Source of the DNA: Nitrobium sp046350935 | GTDB taxonomy: Bacteria; Nitrospirota; Thermodesulfovibrionia; Thermodesulfovibrionales; Dissulfurispiraceae | Length of the DNA: 54,003 nucleotides | Assembly (NCBI GenBank): GCA_046350935.1 | Contig: JAXLZK010000027.1 | Span: forward strand, 1 to 54,003 | Direction: 5' to 3' | Shown here: piece after piece, positions 25,030-33,242 of the stretch | Position numbering within the stretch: position 1 is the stretch's first letter | Layout of the letters: every line of letters starts with the position of its first letter | The notes under the pieces: model-generated | The model's database searches: none | Told to the model about the DNA's origin: nothing | What the model saw: the letters and a program-made list of their open reading frames with translations, nothing else | Program-made: the position numbers and the translations under genes

Positions 25030-25545
25030 CTACCGCGCAAGGCAGCGGAGCACCTCTCCCACATACATGCGGTGATAGTCCTTTGCCTGATAATTGTCAT
25101 GAATCCCGGGATCGATGAAGTGCTCCGGAACGATATCGTTGAAATAGATCTTCCTGCATTCGAGCACCAGGCGCGCTTCGGCGAAATGGACGGTGCCCGG
25201 CAGCCCCTCCGCCGGAGACAGCCCTGCAGCCGCAGCCTTATCGGTGTCTCTCCCCGAACGGGTACCGCATAGTTTCAGGGCCTCCCGGTACTGTTCACCA
25301 AAGAAAGAGAGGGTGAAAAAGGGCGCCTTCTCCATGAATTCGTAGGTGTACCGCGTGGGCCTGACAAAACAGAAACAGACCCTCTTGTCCCACAGTACGC
25401 CGAGGCCTCCCCAGCTGGCGGTCATCGTGTTATAGCTCTTCACGGTGCCTGCGGTGACGAGCATCCAGTCGGAGCCGATGAGCCGGAAGGAGTTGTCTGA
25501 CAACGACTCGGGGTCCCACTCTCTCAATGCGCTTTCCCTTTCCAT
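25030..25545 (-). CDS. flavin reductase-like (FMN-binding split barrel) protein
   Basis: A 171-residue flavin reductase domain protein. The segments MLVTAGTVKSYNTMTASWGG (FMN-contacting), CFVRPTRYTYEF and FFTLSFFGEQYREAL are typical of the family, as is the later LECRKIYFNDI. Members bind FMN and either supply reduced flavin or act as small oxidoreductases; the substrate cannot be told. The ATG at 25545 follows GGAGGACC by 9-10 nt. It lies between SemiSWEET and ywiC-like genes on the same strand, probably one transcript. Confidence 0.8.
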   Translation of the reverse strand: MERESALREWDPESLSDNSFRLIGSDWMLVTAGTVKSYNTMTASWGGLGVLWDKRVCFCFVRPTRYTYEFMEKAPFFTLSFFGEQYREALKLCGTRSGRDTDKAAAAGLSPAEGLPGTVHFAEARLVLECRKIYFNDIVPEHFIDPGIHDNYQAKDYHRMYVGEVLRCLAR

Positions 25546-25582
25546 AGACGAAGGTCCTCCTTGTTTTTCAGGGTGTTCCCGC

Positions 25583-25846
25583 TTACCGATATTTTATCTT
25601 GAAATAGAGGATAAGGGAAACAAAAATGAATGAGACCATGTTGGCCGCAATCACCGGCAGGTCCCTGATAAGGAAGCCGTACACCATCCAGAGAAATATC
25701 CCCGCCCCGATAAGCAGAAACATCCAGAGAGAAATGTCCTTTGTCTCTTTCAGCCTCCAGCTCCTCACCACCTGGGGGATGAAGGAAGAGGTGGTAAGCA
25801 CTGCGGCGGCCAGCCCCAGAAGGGTGACACCGTTGAAATTCTCCAT
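25583..25846 (-). CDS. SemiSWEET-type small sugar transporter
   Basis: An 87-residue protein with three predicted membrane helices and a PQ-loop motif, SSFIPQVVRSWRLKETKDIS, followed by LWMFLLIGAGIFLWMVYG. This is the layout of bacterial SemiSWEETs, which dimerise to form a sugar facilitator. The ATG follows GGGAGACTTT. The substrate is not predictable from sequence. Confidence 0.85.
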   Translation of the reverse strand: MENFNGVTLLGLAAAVLTTSSFIPQVVRSWRLKETKDISLWMFLLIGAGIFLWMVYGFLIRDLPVIAANMVSFIFVSLILYFKIKYR

Positions 25847-25927
25847 AAAGTCTCCCGTTGCAAAAATAAAAGAGAGGGAACACCGCCGCTCCCTCTCTTT
25901 TAGTATACTGCGTGCTTCGTTTCTTCG

Positions 25928-26263
25928 CTATCGCACCTTGACCGCCTCCGCGGCAGGAGCTTTCCCTTCGGAAGGGGTGGTGATCGAGGCCGCCATGTAC
26001 CCTACAGCCGTTCCCACTATGGATCCGACCACCAGATGCACCGAACCTACGCATACGATGCCCAGCATGCTCCCCACGGCCACCACCATCCGCACCACCA
26101 CCGAGGGCTCCAGGCCCGTCCCCATCAGATGCTTCATTACTACCATCGCCCCGTAGCTGCCGAAGTAAAAGCCGGGAATCACCCCGAACAGAAGAAAAGA
26201 GAGTCCACCCAGTGCCGCGCCGATTTTCGTTCCCGTTCTCACTACTGTTCCCCTTGTTTTCAT
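25928..26263 (-). CDS. small glycine-rich membrane protein, copy 1 of a tandem paralogue pair
   Basis: A 111-residue protein of unknown function with two or three hydrophobic segments rich in Gly, Val and Ala (FLLFGVIPGFYFGSYG, MVVAVGSMLGIVCVGSV, VVGSIVGTAVGYM) and a short charged tail. It aligns with the next gene upstream along its whole length, both starting MKT and sharing PG-x-x-x-G and SM-x-LGI patterns. A good AGGAGG site precedes the ATG. No family was recognised. Confidence 0.65.
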   Translation of the reverse strand: MKTRGTVVRTGTKIGAALGGLSFLLFGVIPGFYFGSYGAMVVMKHLMGTGLEPSVVVRMVVAVGSMLGIVCVGSVHLVVGSIVGTAVGYMAASITTPSEGKAPAAEAVKVR

Positions 26264-26315
26264 TGCCTTTCCTCCTTGTATTGTCTTTGCTTCCCTTCTG
26301 CCGCGTATCGTTTGC

Positions 26316-26636
26316 TTATACCCTCTCCGCCGCCTCCCTGCGCATTACGGTGTTCCTGTGGTGCATCATGTCCAGCGCCTTGCCCGCTGCCCAGCCCCCC
26401 ACGGCAAGGCTCACCGTGCAGACCATTCCCGCCACCGCGATCCCCAGCACCATGGAGGCCCCGACGAGGATTCTCGAAAGCACCGTCGTCGCCACGGGGA
26501 ATCCGAAGAGCGCTCCGGCAGCCTTCAATCCGATCACCCCTCCAATGAAAGACCCCGGAAGCAGCCCCGCAGTGCAGAACAGTATCAAGCCCATTCCTGT
26601 TCCGATGTACACTCCCCTTTTCTCCGCCGTCTTCAT
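26316..26636 (-). CDS. small glycine-rich membrane protein, copy 2 of a tandem paralogue pair
   Basis: A 106-residue protein of unknown function, diverged duplicate of the gene just downstream. Shared landmarks are AGLLPGSFIGGVIG against GVIPGFYFGSYG, and GASMVLGIAVAGMV against VGSMLGIVCVGSV. Two or three hydrophobic segments are followed by a basic tail (HHRNTVMRREAAER). AAAAAGGAGGCAACGGCA precedes the ATG. An AT-rich stretch with TATAAA-type boxes lies upstream and probably holds the promoter. Confidence 0.65.
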   Translation of the reverse strand: MKTAEKRGVYIGTGMGLILFCTAGLLPGSFIGGVIGLKAAGALFGFPVATTVLSRILVGASMVLGIAVAGMVCTVSLAVGGWAAGKALDMMHHRNTVMRREAAERV

Positions 26637-26752
26637 TGCCGTTGCCTCCTTTTTGCCTTTCTGAATGCGCTTATCTTACAGAATGCACCTTTCATGCCAA
26701 TATAGTTTTCATTGTTTTATTTAGATTTTATATTTTTATTTCTTTGCGTTTC

Positions 26753-26777
26753 TGCAAAAGAGGCGGATGCTTTTGCA
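26753..26777. repeat. TGCAAAAG inverted repeat in an AT-rich intergenic spacer
   Basis: TGCAAAAG (26753-26760) and CTTTTGCA (26770-26777) form an 8-bp inverted repeat with a 9-nt loop. It lies downstream of the DUF5661 gene and upstream of the paralogue pair. Additional TTTGC copies flank it. No T-tract follows, so an operator is as likely as a terminator. Confidence 0.3.
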
Positions 26778-26813
26778 AAGCTGCAAAGGGAGAACATCCG
26801 TGCCGGCGCCTTT

Positions 26814-27122
26814 CTATCTCTCCTCCCGGCTCTTCTTCCGGTTCTCCTCCCGAATCTCCTCGCGGGCCTTTTCGGCCTCTTCCTCCATCTCATGAAGGCG
26901 CGTATAATAATCGGGAAATTCGTTCAGGTGCGCAAGAGCGATCTTCCCGGTGAGAAGCGGGTCATCGTCGGTTACATTTGTGGCGGGATCGGCCATGCCG
27001 TGCTCCAGCTCCACATTCATCCCTCTCCTGAACTGCTCCACGTTGAACCTGGACCAGTCGACTCCCAGGGCCTCGCCCACCTTTTTTGCCTCTTCCTCGC
27101 TGAAATACCTTCTCGCCGACAT
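26814..27122 (-). CDS. DUF5661 family protein
   Basis: A 102-residue soluble protein whose central part (YFSEEEAKKVGEALGVDW, QFRRGMNVELEHG, then NVTDDDPLLTGKIALAHLNE and PDYYTRLHEMEEEA) is the highly conserved core of DUF5661, a family of unknown function common in environmental bacteria and phages. The C-terminus is a charged helix (EKAREEIREENRKK). The ATG at 27122 is preceded by AAGGAGGTGGAT, a near-perfect ribosome-binding site, so longer upstream frames are rejected. Confidence 0.85.
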   Translation of the reverse strand: MSARRYFSEEEAKKVGEALGVDWSRFNVEQFRRGMNVELEHGMADPATNVTDDDPLLTGKIALAHLNEFPDYYTRLHEMEEEAEKAREEIREENRKKSREER

Positions 27123-27258
27123 ATCCACCTCCTTTACGTCCCCTCGCATCACCTGCTCATCCTGCAATAACAGCAGCAAGGCAGGGCAGGGGACGCAGTA
27201 CATCAAGGGAAGATGAACAGGAACCCCGCCAGCCCTGCCCGGCATGCCCCGGGTGCGG

Positions 27259-29691
27259 CTACACCAGGGTAACCACCGTCACGCCGCTCCCTCCCTCCTG
27301 CGGCTCGCCGCTCCGGAACCCCCGCACAAGGGGGTGGCCCTGCAGGTGTTCCCGTACTGCCTTCAGCAGGATGCCTGTCCCCATCCCGTGAATAATCGTG
27401 ATCTCCGCGAGGCCGGCGAGGGAGGCATGGTTCAGGAAAGGCTCGAGACGGGAGAGGGCGTCGTCCACCCGCAGGCCCACCAGGTTCAGCCTCGATGGAG
27501 CGGATTCCTCCGCATGCCTGCTCTCATAGGAGGCGGTCTCCCTTTTCGGCTGCGCTTTTTTCCCTCTTTTGCTCCTCAGATCGGAAACCGGCAGCTCCAC
27601 TTCCATGTTCCCCGCCCGCACTTTCACCCTGCTGTGCTTCAGGTTGATATCGACAATCGGCGCATCATACCCGAGGGACTGGACAAACACCACGTCGCCC
27701 TCCTCAAGCTCATCGATGGAGGGGGCGCCGTCGGCCTCCTTCCGGAATTCCCTGAGCTCCTTTTCCACCTCCTCCTGGATGCGGCCCGCCTGCTTGAGGG
27801 CTTCACGGCTTTTTTCCTTCTCTTGCCGCTTCGCCTCCTCAAGGAGAGCGTGCATTTCGCGCTTCACCCGCGCAACGATGGAGGACGCGTCCCCGTACGC
27901 CTTTGCGAGGATCTCCCGCTGCCGGGCTTCCGCTTCGGCGCAGAGCGTTTCGAGGCGCTTGTTCCGCTCTTCGGCCTCGTCCCTCTGCCTCCTGATCTCG
28001 TCAAGGCCCCGCTCGTACTGCGCCCTTTTTTCGTTCAGGTCGGCGATGAGATTGTCGAACTCCACCTTGATGCCGCCCAGCATCGCCTTTGCCGAGTCGA
28101 TAATGCTCCCGGGCAGGCCGTATTTCCTGGCGATCTCGAGTGCGTGCGACTGCCCCGGCTCTCCCACCCGCAGACGGTACAGGGGGGTAAGGGTCTGGAG
28201 ATCGAACTCCATGGAGGCGTTCAGCATGCCCTCCGTCCGATGCACGAACCCCTTGATGTCCGTTAGATGGGTCGTCGCAAAGACCAGGGCGCCGCTGCTC
28301 CTCAGCTCTTTCAGCACGGCGCAGGCAAGGGCGGCCCCCTCGTCCGGATCGGTGCCCGTGCCCAGCTCGTCGATCAGGACCAGGGTCCGTTCATCGGCCC
28401 CCCTGAGGATCTTCGAGATATTCGTCACATGGGCGGAAAAGGTGGAGAGATTGCCCTCAATGGATTGTTCGTCGCCGATATCGATCAGCAGGGAGCGGAC
28501 AAGAGGAAAGTCCGACGAGGAGTCTGCAGGGACCGGCATCCCCGATAGGGCCATGGCGAGGAGGAGCCCGATGGTCTTGATCGCGATGGTCTTTCCTCCT
28601 GCGTTGGAGCCCGTGATAACCATTACGGTATTCCCTCCGCCCAACTCGACATCGAGGGGGACCACCTGCCTCCCGCTGTCCGCTTTCCGGAGGGCAAGAA
28701 TCAGGAGCGGGTGGCGGGCGCTCACCAGCCGGGTGGCTCCGGACTCGTTGATTCGGGGGACCTGCATCCGGAGGGAGTCGGCAAACCGAGCCACGGAATG
28801 CAGGGTGTCGAGGTAGACGACGGTCCGGTACTGCACGGTGATCTCCTCAGCCGCCTCCCGCACCGCTGCGGAAAGGCTCCGGAGGATGCGGATCTCTTCG
28901 GCCTTCTGCTCAGCCAGCAGGTTTTCGAGCTCATTGGAGAGCTGAATGATGGGGAGGGGCTCGACAAAGGCCGTCTCGCCCGATTTCGAGACATCGTGCA
29001 CCACGCCGGGCACCTGCCCCTTCGAGTCCATCCGCACCGGGATCACCCAGCGGCCCGACCTGTTGGTGATGAAGGTATCCTGGAGGAAAACGGAAACGCT
29101 CTCCTCCCGCACCAGCTCTTCGAGCTTCCTCTGTATCCGCCCCTCAAGCCTCCTGATCTGCCCTCTTATTTCGGAGAGGGCGAAGGAGGCGCTGTCGAGA
29201 ATGCCCCCCTCGCCGTTGAGAGAGCGCTCAAAGGAGCCGAGGAGATCCGGAAAGCCGGTAAGGGACGCACTCACCTCCCTCAGACGGGGGATATCCTCCC
29301 TCTCCCCGGCCTGAAGAAGGATTTCGGCAATGATCTGCAGGACCGGAATGAATCCCGCCAGCTCGAAGCCTTCCAGCACCGCACCTGCTGGCCTCACCCG
29401 GGCCATCAGGGGAGCGATATCGGGGAAAGAAACGAACCGCAGCGGCTCGCCCTTCTGCGCCATCAGCAGCATCTCTGCGATAAGCCCCAGCCTCCTCTCG
29501 ATGTCCTCCTTTCTGCCCAGGGGGTGAAGGCCGCGAACGGACTGCCTCGTTGCGTCGCTGTGGGCAAATGAGCAGACAAGCTCAAGGATGCGATCGAACT
29601 CAAGAGAACGGAGAGAGGACTCCTCTACTCCGCTCCTGTCCGGAACGAAAAGGCCGATGCCGGGAACGAAATCCAGTGACAAATCAATCAC
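27259..29691 (-). CDS. mutS2: MutS2, MutS-family ATPase with Smr endonuclease domain
   Basis: MutS2 proteins suppress recombination or rescue collided ribosomes rather than repair mismatches. The 810 residues include the helical lever region with EFDRILELVCSFA near residue 30. The ATPase domain has Walker A ITGSNAGGKT, Walker B LVLIDELGTGTDP and FATTHLTDIKGF. A long charged coiled coil (residues about 515-640) follows, then a C-terminal Smr domain (LRVDDALSRLEPFL, TIIHGMGTGILLKAVREHL). The typical mismatch-binding domain I is absent, as expected. The start is a GTG at 29691 that overlaps the stop of the holin-like gene, so coupling is likely; AGGAAAAG precedes it. Confidence 0.95.
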   Translation of the reverse strand: MIDLSLDFVPGIGLFVPDRSGVEESSLRSLEFDRILELVCSFAHSDATRQSVRGLHPLGRKEDIERRLGLIAEMLLMAQKGEPLRFVSFPDIAPLMARVRPAGAVLEGFELAGFIPVLQIIAEILLQAGEREDIPRLREVSASLTGFPDLLGSFERSLNGEGGILDSASFALSEIRGQIRRLEGRIQRKLEELVREESVSVFLQDTFITNRSGRWVIPVRMDSKGQVPGVVHDVSKSGETAFVEPLPIIQLSNELENLLAEQKAEEIRILRSLSAAVREAAEEITVQYRTVVYLDTLHSVARFADSLRMQVPRINESGATRLVSARHPLLILALRKADSGRQVVPLDVELGGGNTVMVITGSNAGGKTIAIKTIGLLLAMALSGMPVPADSSSDFPLVRSLLIDIGDEQSIEGNLSTFSAHVTNISKILRGADERTLVLIDELGTGTDPDEGAALACAVLKELRSSGALVFATTHLTDIKGFVHRTEGMLNASMEFDLQTLTPLYRLRVGEPGQSHALEIARKYGLPGSIIDSAKAMLGGIKVEFDNLIADLNEKRAQYERGLDEIRRQRDEAEERNKRLETLCAEAEARQREILAKAYGDASSIVARVKREMHALLEEAKRQEKEKSREALKQAGRIQEEVEKELREFRKEADGAPSIDELEEGDVVFVQSLGYDAPIVDINLKHSRVKVRAGNMEVELPVSDLRSKRGKKAQPKRETASYESRHAEESAPSRLNLVGLRVDDALSRLEPFLNHASLAGLAEITIIHGMGTGILLKAVREHLQGHPLVRGFRSGEPQEGGSGVTVVTLV

Positions 29692-30040
29692 CTTTTCCTA
29701 AAAGGGAGAGTACGATACTGACGATGCTGATCACCACTGCCCCACAAAAGGCCGGTCGGAATCCCTCCACATGAAACCCGAGGTCGAGAGCGGCGGATAT
29801 TCCGCTCGTCATCCAGAGCATGAGGGCATTGAGCACGAAGGTGAAGAGGCCGAGGGTCAGAATGAAAAGGGGAAAGGTAAGGAGCTTGAGGACCGGCCGC
29901 ACCACGGCGTTGAGCACGCCGAATACCAGCGCGACGAGAAGCAGGGTAAGCCCCCCTCCCGTGAAGGCAATGCCGGAAACCGTTTTCGCAGCCACCCAAA
30001 GGGCGACCGTGTTGATAAGCAGCCGGATGAGGAAATACAC
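29684..30040 (-). CDS. phage-holin-family (4-TM) membrane protein
   Basis: A 118-residue protein with four hydrophobic segments, starting MYFLIRLLINTVALWVAAK and containing FGVLNAVVRPVLKLLTFPL, the conserved motif of the phage holin 4-2 superfamily (N-x-x-x-R/K-P-x-L). Most chromosomal members are not phage lysis proteins and have no known function. I take the GTG at 30040 as start: it fits the family N-terminus and lies 6 nt after a TGG-TATAAT box, so the message is probably leaderless. It overlaps mutS2 by 8 nt. Confidence 0.78.
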   Translation of the reverse strand: MYFLIRLLINTVALWVAAKTVSGIAFTGGGLTLLLVALVFGVLNAVVRPVLKLLTFPLFILTLGLFTFVLNALMLWMTSGISAALDLGFHVEGFRPAFCGAVVISIVSIVLSLLGKGD

Positions 30041-30046
30041 GTACAG

Positions 30047-30055
30047 ATTATACCA
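30047..30055 (-). promoter_or_regulatory. extended -10 promoter of the holin-like gene and mutS2
   Basis: TGG-TATAAT on the minus strand, followed by CTGTAC and the GTG start. The same nine bases, in the same position relative to the start, occur before vorB. Confidence 0.6.
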
Positions 30056-30131
30056 GATTTCTCCCGGACAGGCACCCGCCGCCCGAAGACGTATCGGACA
30101 CGCGCCGCGCCTGCAGCGCTCGGCGAAAGCC

Positions 30132-30167
30132 AAAAAAAGAGGGCGGAACAGAAGCTCCGCCCTCTTT
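30132..30167 (-). terminator. rho-independent terminator of the respiratory operon
   Basis: On the minus strand GAGGGCGGA and TCCGCCCTC form a 9-bp stem (12 bp with the flanking A-T pairs), loop AGCTTCTG or similar, followed by seven T. It lies 24 nt after the stop of the hexaheme cytochrome gene and closes the operon that begins at 41823. Confidence 0.92.
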
Positions 30168-30190
30168 GTATCGTAACGGTTGCGCTGCTG

Positions 30191-31603
30191 TTACTTCTTT
30201 TTCGAGAGTGTCCTCACAAAGGCGACAAGATCCGCAATATCCTGGTTTTCCAATCCGACACCCGATTTGCCGAATGCCGCCATATGGGTTCCGTCCCTTC
30301 CATCCCGAATGGTAATTGCGATAAATTCAGGATCGGCCTCTTTCTGTATGATCGGATTCCTCAGGTTCAGGCCGACGCCGCCCTGCCCCTTATTGCCGTG
30401 GCAGCTGACGCAGCGGATAGCGAACAGCTCCTCACCGTGGGCGGGATTCCCCGTGTATTTATCGATTCCAAACGGCTCGGGCTTCTGGGAGGGCCTATCC
30501 TTCGACACATACTCGATGATCTTGTCCACCTCGGTTTCCTTGAGCCCCGCCGCACTCTCTTTCCAGGCGGTCATCTGGGTTCCGGCCCGTCCCTCGGAAA
30601 GGACTTTCTTCAGGAACTTGTTGTCGGCCGCCCGCAAGAAAGCGGGGTTCATGATCGCGGGGATCGTCCTTTTGAACACCTCGTCGTAAATGCTGTCCTT
30701 CCCCGTGGTATGGCAGGCGACACAATACATCTTGTAGAGGGCCTCACCGTTGAGCTCTCCGGCAGCGTGAGCGTTTGTACCCTCGAACTGCCTGTATTTT
30801 TTAGGCATCTCTTCCGACCGCAGGGACAAGACATAAGTGGTGAGCAGGTCGGATTCCACGTCCGTCACGTCTGCCTTCATCTCGCTTGCCGGAACGATGT
30901 TCCTGGGGTCGTCGAAATGCTCCTTCATCCAGGCATAGACCGTCCTTTCACCCTGAACGAAACGCATGGGGAAGTAGGCGATGGGCTGGGACCCGACTCC
31001 ATCGAGGGCCTTGCCGAGCACACCCCCAACGCCATCGAGCTTATGGCATCCCTTGCATCCCCTCTCCCTGAAGAGCGCTTCGCCCTTTGCGACATTCGCT
31101 CCGCCTTTGGTTTTCAGGCTCTCAAGACTGTGGCAGGAGGCGCAGGAGCTCTGGATATACTGGAGCGGTACGACCGGGTAGTCCCAGTGGGTTTCGTGCC
31201 CGAGGCCGTGCGCCTCCTTTTTGGAGAGCGCCCTGCCCTGCCCGTAATGGCATACCGTGCAGCCGAACTTATTGAGCGAATGGTTTTTCAGGTAATCCCC
31301 GCTGTGTGCGGTGAAGGGGAGCTTTGCACCCTCCATGCCCGGGTTTTCAACGCCGGCATGACAGCTCGTACACCGGTCCACCCGCTTAAGGCTGCCGAGA
31401 TAAATCTGCTGGAGATCAACTTTTATTGCCTCCGCTTTCTTCTTCATGGCGCCATCTTTCGCTTTCTTGACCACCATCGCTTTGTACTCGTCCTGGTACC
31501 CCTTCCATTCCGGCGTAAACTCCCGGTAAACGGAAAAGGACATGAAAAGCAAAAGAACAACACCGGCAAGGAATAACAAAGTTAAATAGAACCTGTTGCC
31601 CAT
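30191..31603 (-). CDS. membrane-anchored hexaheme cytochrome c
   Basis: A 470-residue cytochrome with six CxxCH heme-binding motifs: C78 (CTSCH), C115 (CTVCH), C154 (CASCH), C183 (CKGCH), C294 (CVACH) and C398 (CVSCH). One N-terminal hydrophobic segment (residues about 5-23) is uncleaved or a signal anchor, placing the hemes in the periplasm. The last three motifs sit in class I-like domains, with a Met in GTHMAAFG or similar as possible sixth ligand. As last gene of the operon it is a good candidate to carry electrons between the Rieske/cytochrome b complex and the Mo enzyme, or to accept them for a terminal oxidase. The ATG follows GAGAGGGAGAGAT. Confidence 0.88.
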   Translation of the reverse strand: MGNRFYLTLLFLAGVVLLLFMSFSVYREFTPEWKGYQDEYKAMVVKKAKDGAMKKKAEAIKVDLQQIYLGSLKRVDRCTSCHAGVENPGMEGAKLPFTAHSGDYLKNHSLNKFGCTVCHYGQGRALSKKEAHGLGHETHWDYPVVPLQYIQSSCASCHSLESLKTKGGANVAKGEALFRERGCKGCHKLDGVGGVLGKALDGVGSQPIAYFPMRFVQGERTVYAWMKEHFDDPRNIVPASEMKADVTDVESDLLTTYVLSLRSEEMPKKYRQFEGTNAHAAGELNGEALYKMYCVACHTTGKDSIYDEVFKRTIPAIMNPAFLRAADNKFLKKVLSEGRAGTQMTAWKESAAGLKETEVDKIIEYVSKDRPSQKPEPFGIDKYTGNPAHGEELFAIRCVSCHGNKGQGGVGLNLRNPIIQKEADPEFIAITIRDGRDGTHMAAFGKSGVGLENQDIADLVAFVRTLSKKK

Positions 31604-31642
31604 ATCTCTCCCTCTCTCATTATATTCCTTCTTTGATATCCA

Positions 31643-32344
31643 TCATTCTGAAAACCGAACACCACAGGTAAGCTCTTCAGCCCGAACCCCCCCATAGGAG
31701 TCTTTTACCATATCCTTTGCGAAGGATGCCGGGTCCATGTCGTACCTCCTGCACTCCCGCTGCAAAGCCGCTTCAAGGAGCTTTGCAAGCTCCTTATAAA
31801 ACGACGAGCTGTCGAGCTCCTGTATCTGCTTGCAGAAGAAGAAACCCCAACGCGCAAGGTGTTCGGAAAGAAACTTCTTCCTTGCTTCATTGACGATCTC
31901 CTCGTTTTCCGTCTGGCCGCTCTTCCGGGCATACTCCTCTTTCCACGCAAGAATTGCCATGAATTCCATTTCGACGGCAATATGGTCCACCGGCTCCTTG
32001 TTGCACATCTCTTCATTTACCGAAAAGCCGAAGGCATGGTAAAAGCCTGCGATATCAGCAATTTCAAAAGGCTTCCTGGATATCTTTTCCCTGAGATATT
32101 CAGTCTCATAGGGTGATATCTTCCCACCGACATCAAAGACGGACAGATATTCGGACTGCAGCTCCTCAAGGGTATTCCCGCTTTCCAGCACTTTCTCCTT
32201 AAAGCTTCCGACATCACCAAGCAGGTCGCCCGCAAAATAGTTTTCGCTCCCCTGGAGAATCTCTCCGAGCATGTCCAGGTTTTTCGCCTCAGGGTAGGCG
32301 AATCCAAGGGACAGTATTTTGTATAAATACAGCATACCTTCCAT
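31643..32344 (-). CDS. TorD-family chaperone for the Mo enzyme
   Basis: A 233-residue helical cytoplasmic protein of the TorD/DmsD/NarJ class, which bind the Tat signal of a molybdoenzyme and help insert the Mo-bis-MGD cofactor. Recognisable features are LYKILSLGFAYPEAKNLDML, a central SPYETEYLRE and IADIAGFYHAFGFSVNE (the conserved Y/F-x-x-x-G-F after the P-Y-E motif), then PVDHIAVEMEFMAILAWKEE. This pattern is the form accompanying type II DMSO reductase enzymes. It begins 2 nt after the gamma-subunit stop. Confidence 0.88.
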   Translation of the reverse strand: MEGMLYLYKILSLGFAYPEAKNLDMLGEILQGSENYFAGDLLGDVGSFKEKVLESGNTLEELQSEYLSVFDVGGKISPYETEYLREKISRKPFEIADIAGFYHAFGFSVNEEMCNKEPVDHIAVEMEFMAILAWKEEYARKSGQTENEEIVNEARKKFLSEHLARWGFFFCKQIQELDSSSFYKELAKLLEAALQRECRRYDMDPASFAKDMVKDSYGGVRAEELTCGVRFSE

Positions 32345-32346
32345 GG

Positions 32347-33225
32347 CTATTCCACCCTCACCTCAGCCCAGGCAGGGCTCACCGCTTTTCTTCCCGCCGA
32401 CTCCCTTCGCTCACCTTCCCACACAGAGAAAGCAACCGGCATCTTTTCACCGGCAACGAACTTGACGCTCAAAGGATCATTCACCACCAGCGGTCTTCTG
32501 AAGATCACCGTCCATTGGCCGTCCTTCCATTCGGCGTCGCCTGAAGTGTTTTCAATATTCTTGGACTTCAGGGTGCCCGCACCTTCGGAATTCAGCTCCT
32601 CGATGATCTCTTTATGGTCAAAAGAAAGGGGATTGCCCGCTGCTTTTCCCGGTGTAAAGATATCTTTTTCCGCCTGCGTCTTTTCCGTCCCGTTCCCCTT
32701 GACACCATAGTCGAAGTTGTACATATCGACGGTCATGTTGGGATAGGCGGATTTCACATTCTGAAAACCCGCTTGTTTATCCCTGCTTCTCCATGCCTTC
32801 CAATGCAATATATGCACCGGTCTTTTCAGTTCACCCATGAAGTATTCAGGAAGCGGATTTTTACTTACCGGGAACTGCAGGGCGGCTCCGTCGGAAAAAT
32901 TCATTATCTTCGGTCCCACGTTCTGCGTGGAATCCTTCCACGAGAGCCTGAAGGCGATATATTTCCCGTCATTGAAGGACTGGACGGATACTTCCTTGAC
33001 TCCCACATCCATAGGCTTCGGAACCACGAGAAACTGCCGCTGAAGAGGCAGACGGGAAGAAGGGATGCCCTTCCAGACCTCGTCGGTCAGTCCGACCTTA
33101 CCGGCATCGACACTCTTGTGATAAGAGGTGAATTCCGCAAAAATCTTCTTTTTTTCCTCGGCGGAGGCGACTCCGGCGAGCAGAAACAAGAACATCCATG
33201 AGCAAATTATTTTTTTCAGAACCAT
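32347..33225 (-). CDS. gamma subunit, EBDH/NxrC-like heme-b protein
   Basis: A 292-residue secreted protein with an N-terminal Sec signal (LKKIICSWMFLFLLAGVASA, cleavage after ASA) and an ethylbenzene-dehydrogenase-gamma-like fold. In the family (EbdC, DdhC, NxrC) it binds one b heme and shuttles electrons from the beta subunit. Typical segments are VSVQSFNDGKYIAFRLSWKD, then GAALQFPVS and VHILHWKAW. The C-terminal WTVIFRRPLVVND and KMPVAFSVWEG are also family traits. The ATG at 33225 (after GAGAGGG) gives a better signal peptide than the ATG 15 nt upstream. It starts 18 nt after the beta stop. Confidence 0.85.
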   Translation of the reverse strand: MVLKKIICSWMFLFLLAGVASAEEKKKIFAEFTSYHKSVDAGKVGLTDEVWKGIPSSRLPLQRQFLVVPKPMDVGVKEVSVQSFNDGKYIAFRLSWKDSTQNVGPKIMNFSDGAALQFPVSKNPLPEYFMGELKRPVHILHWKAWRSRDKQAGFQNVKSAYPNMTVDMYNFDYGVKGNGTEKTQAEKDIFTPGKAAGNPLSFDHKEIIEELNSEGAGTLKSKNIENTSGDAEWKDGQWTVIFRRPLVVNDPLSVKFVAGEKMPVAFSVWEGERRESAGRKAVSPAWAEVRVE

Positions 33226-33242
33226 AGTACCCTCTCTCATAT

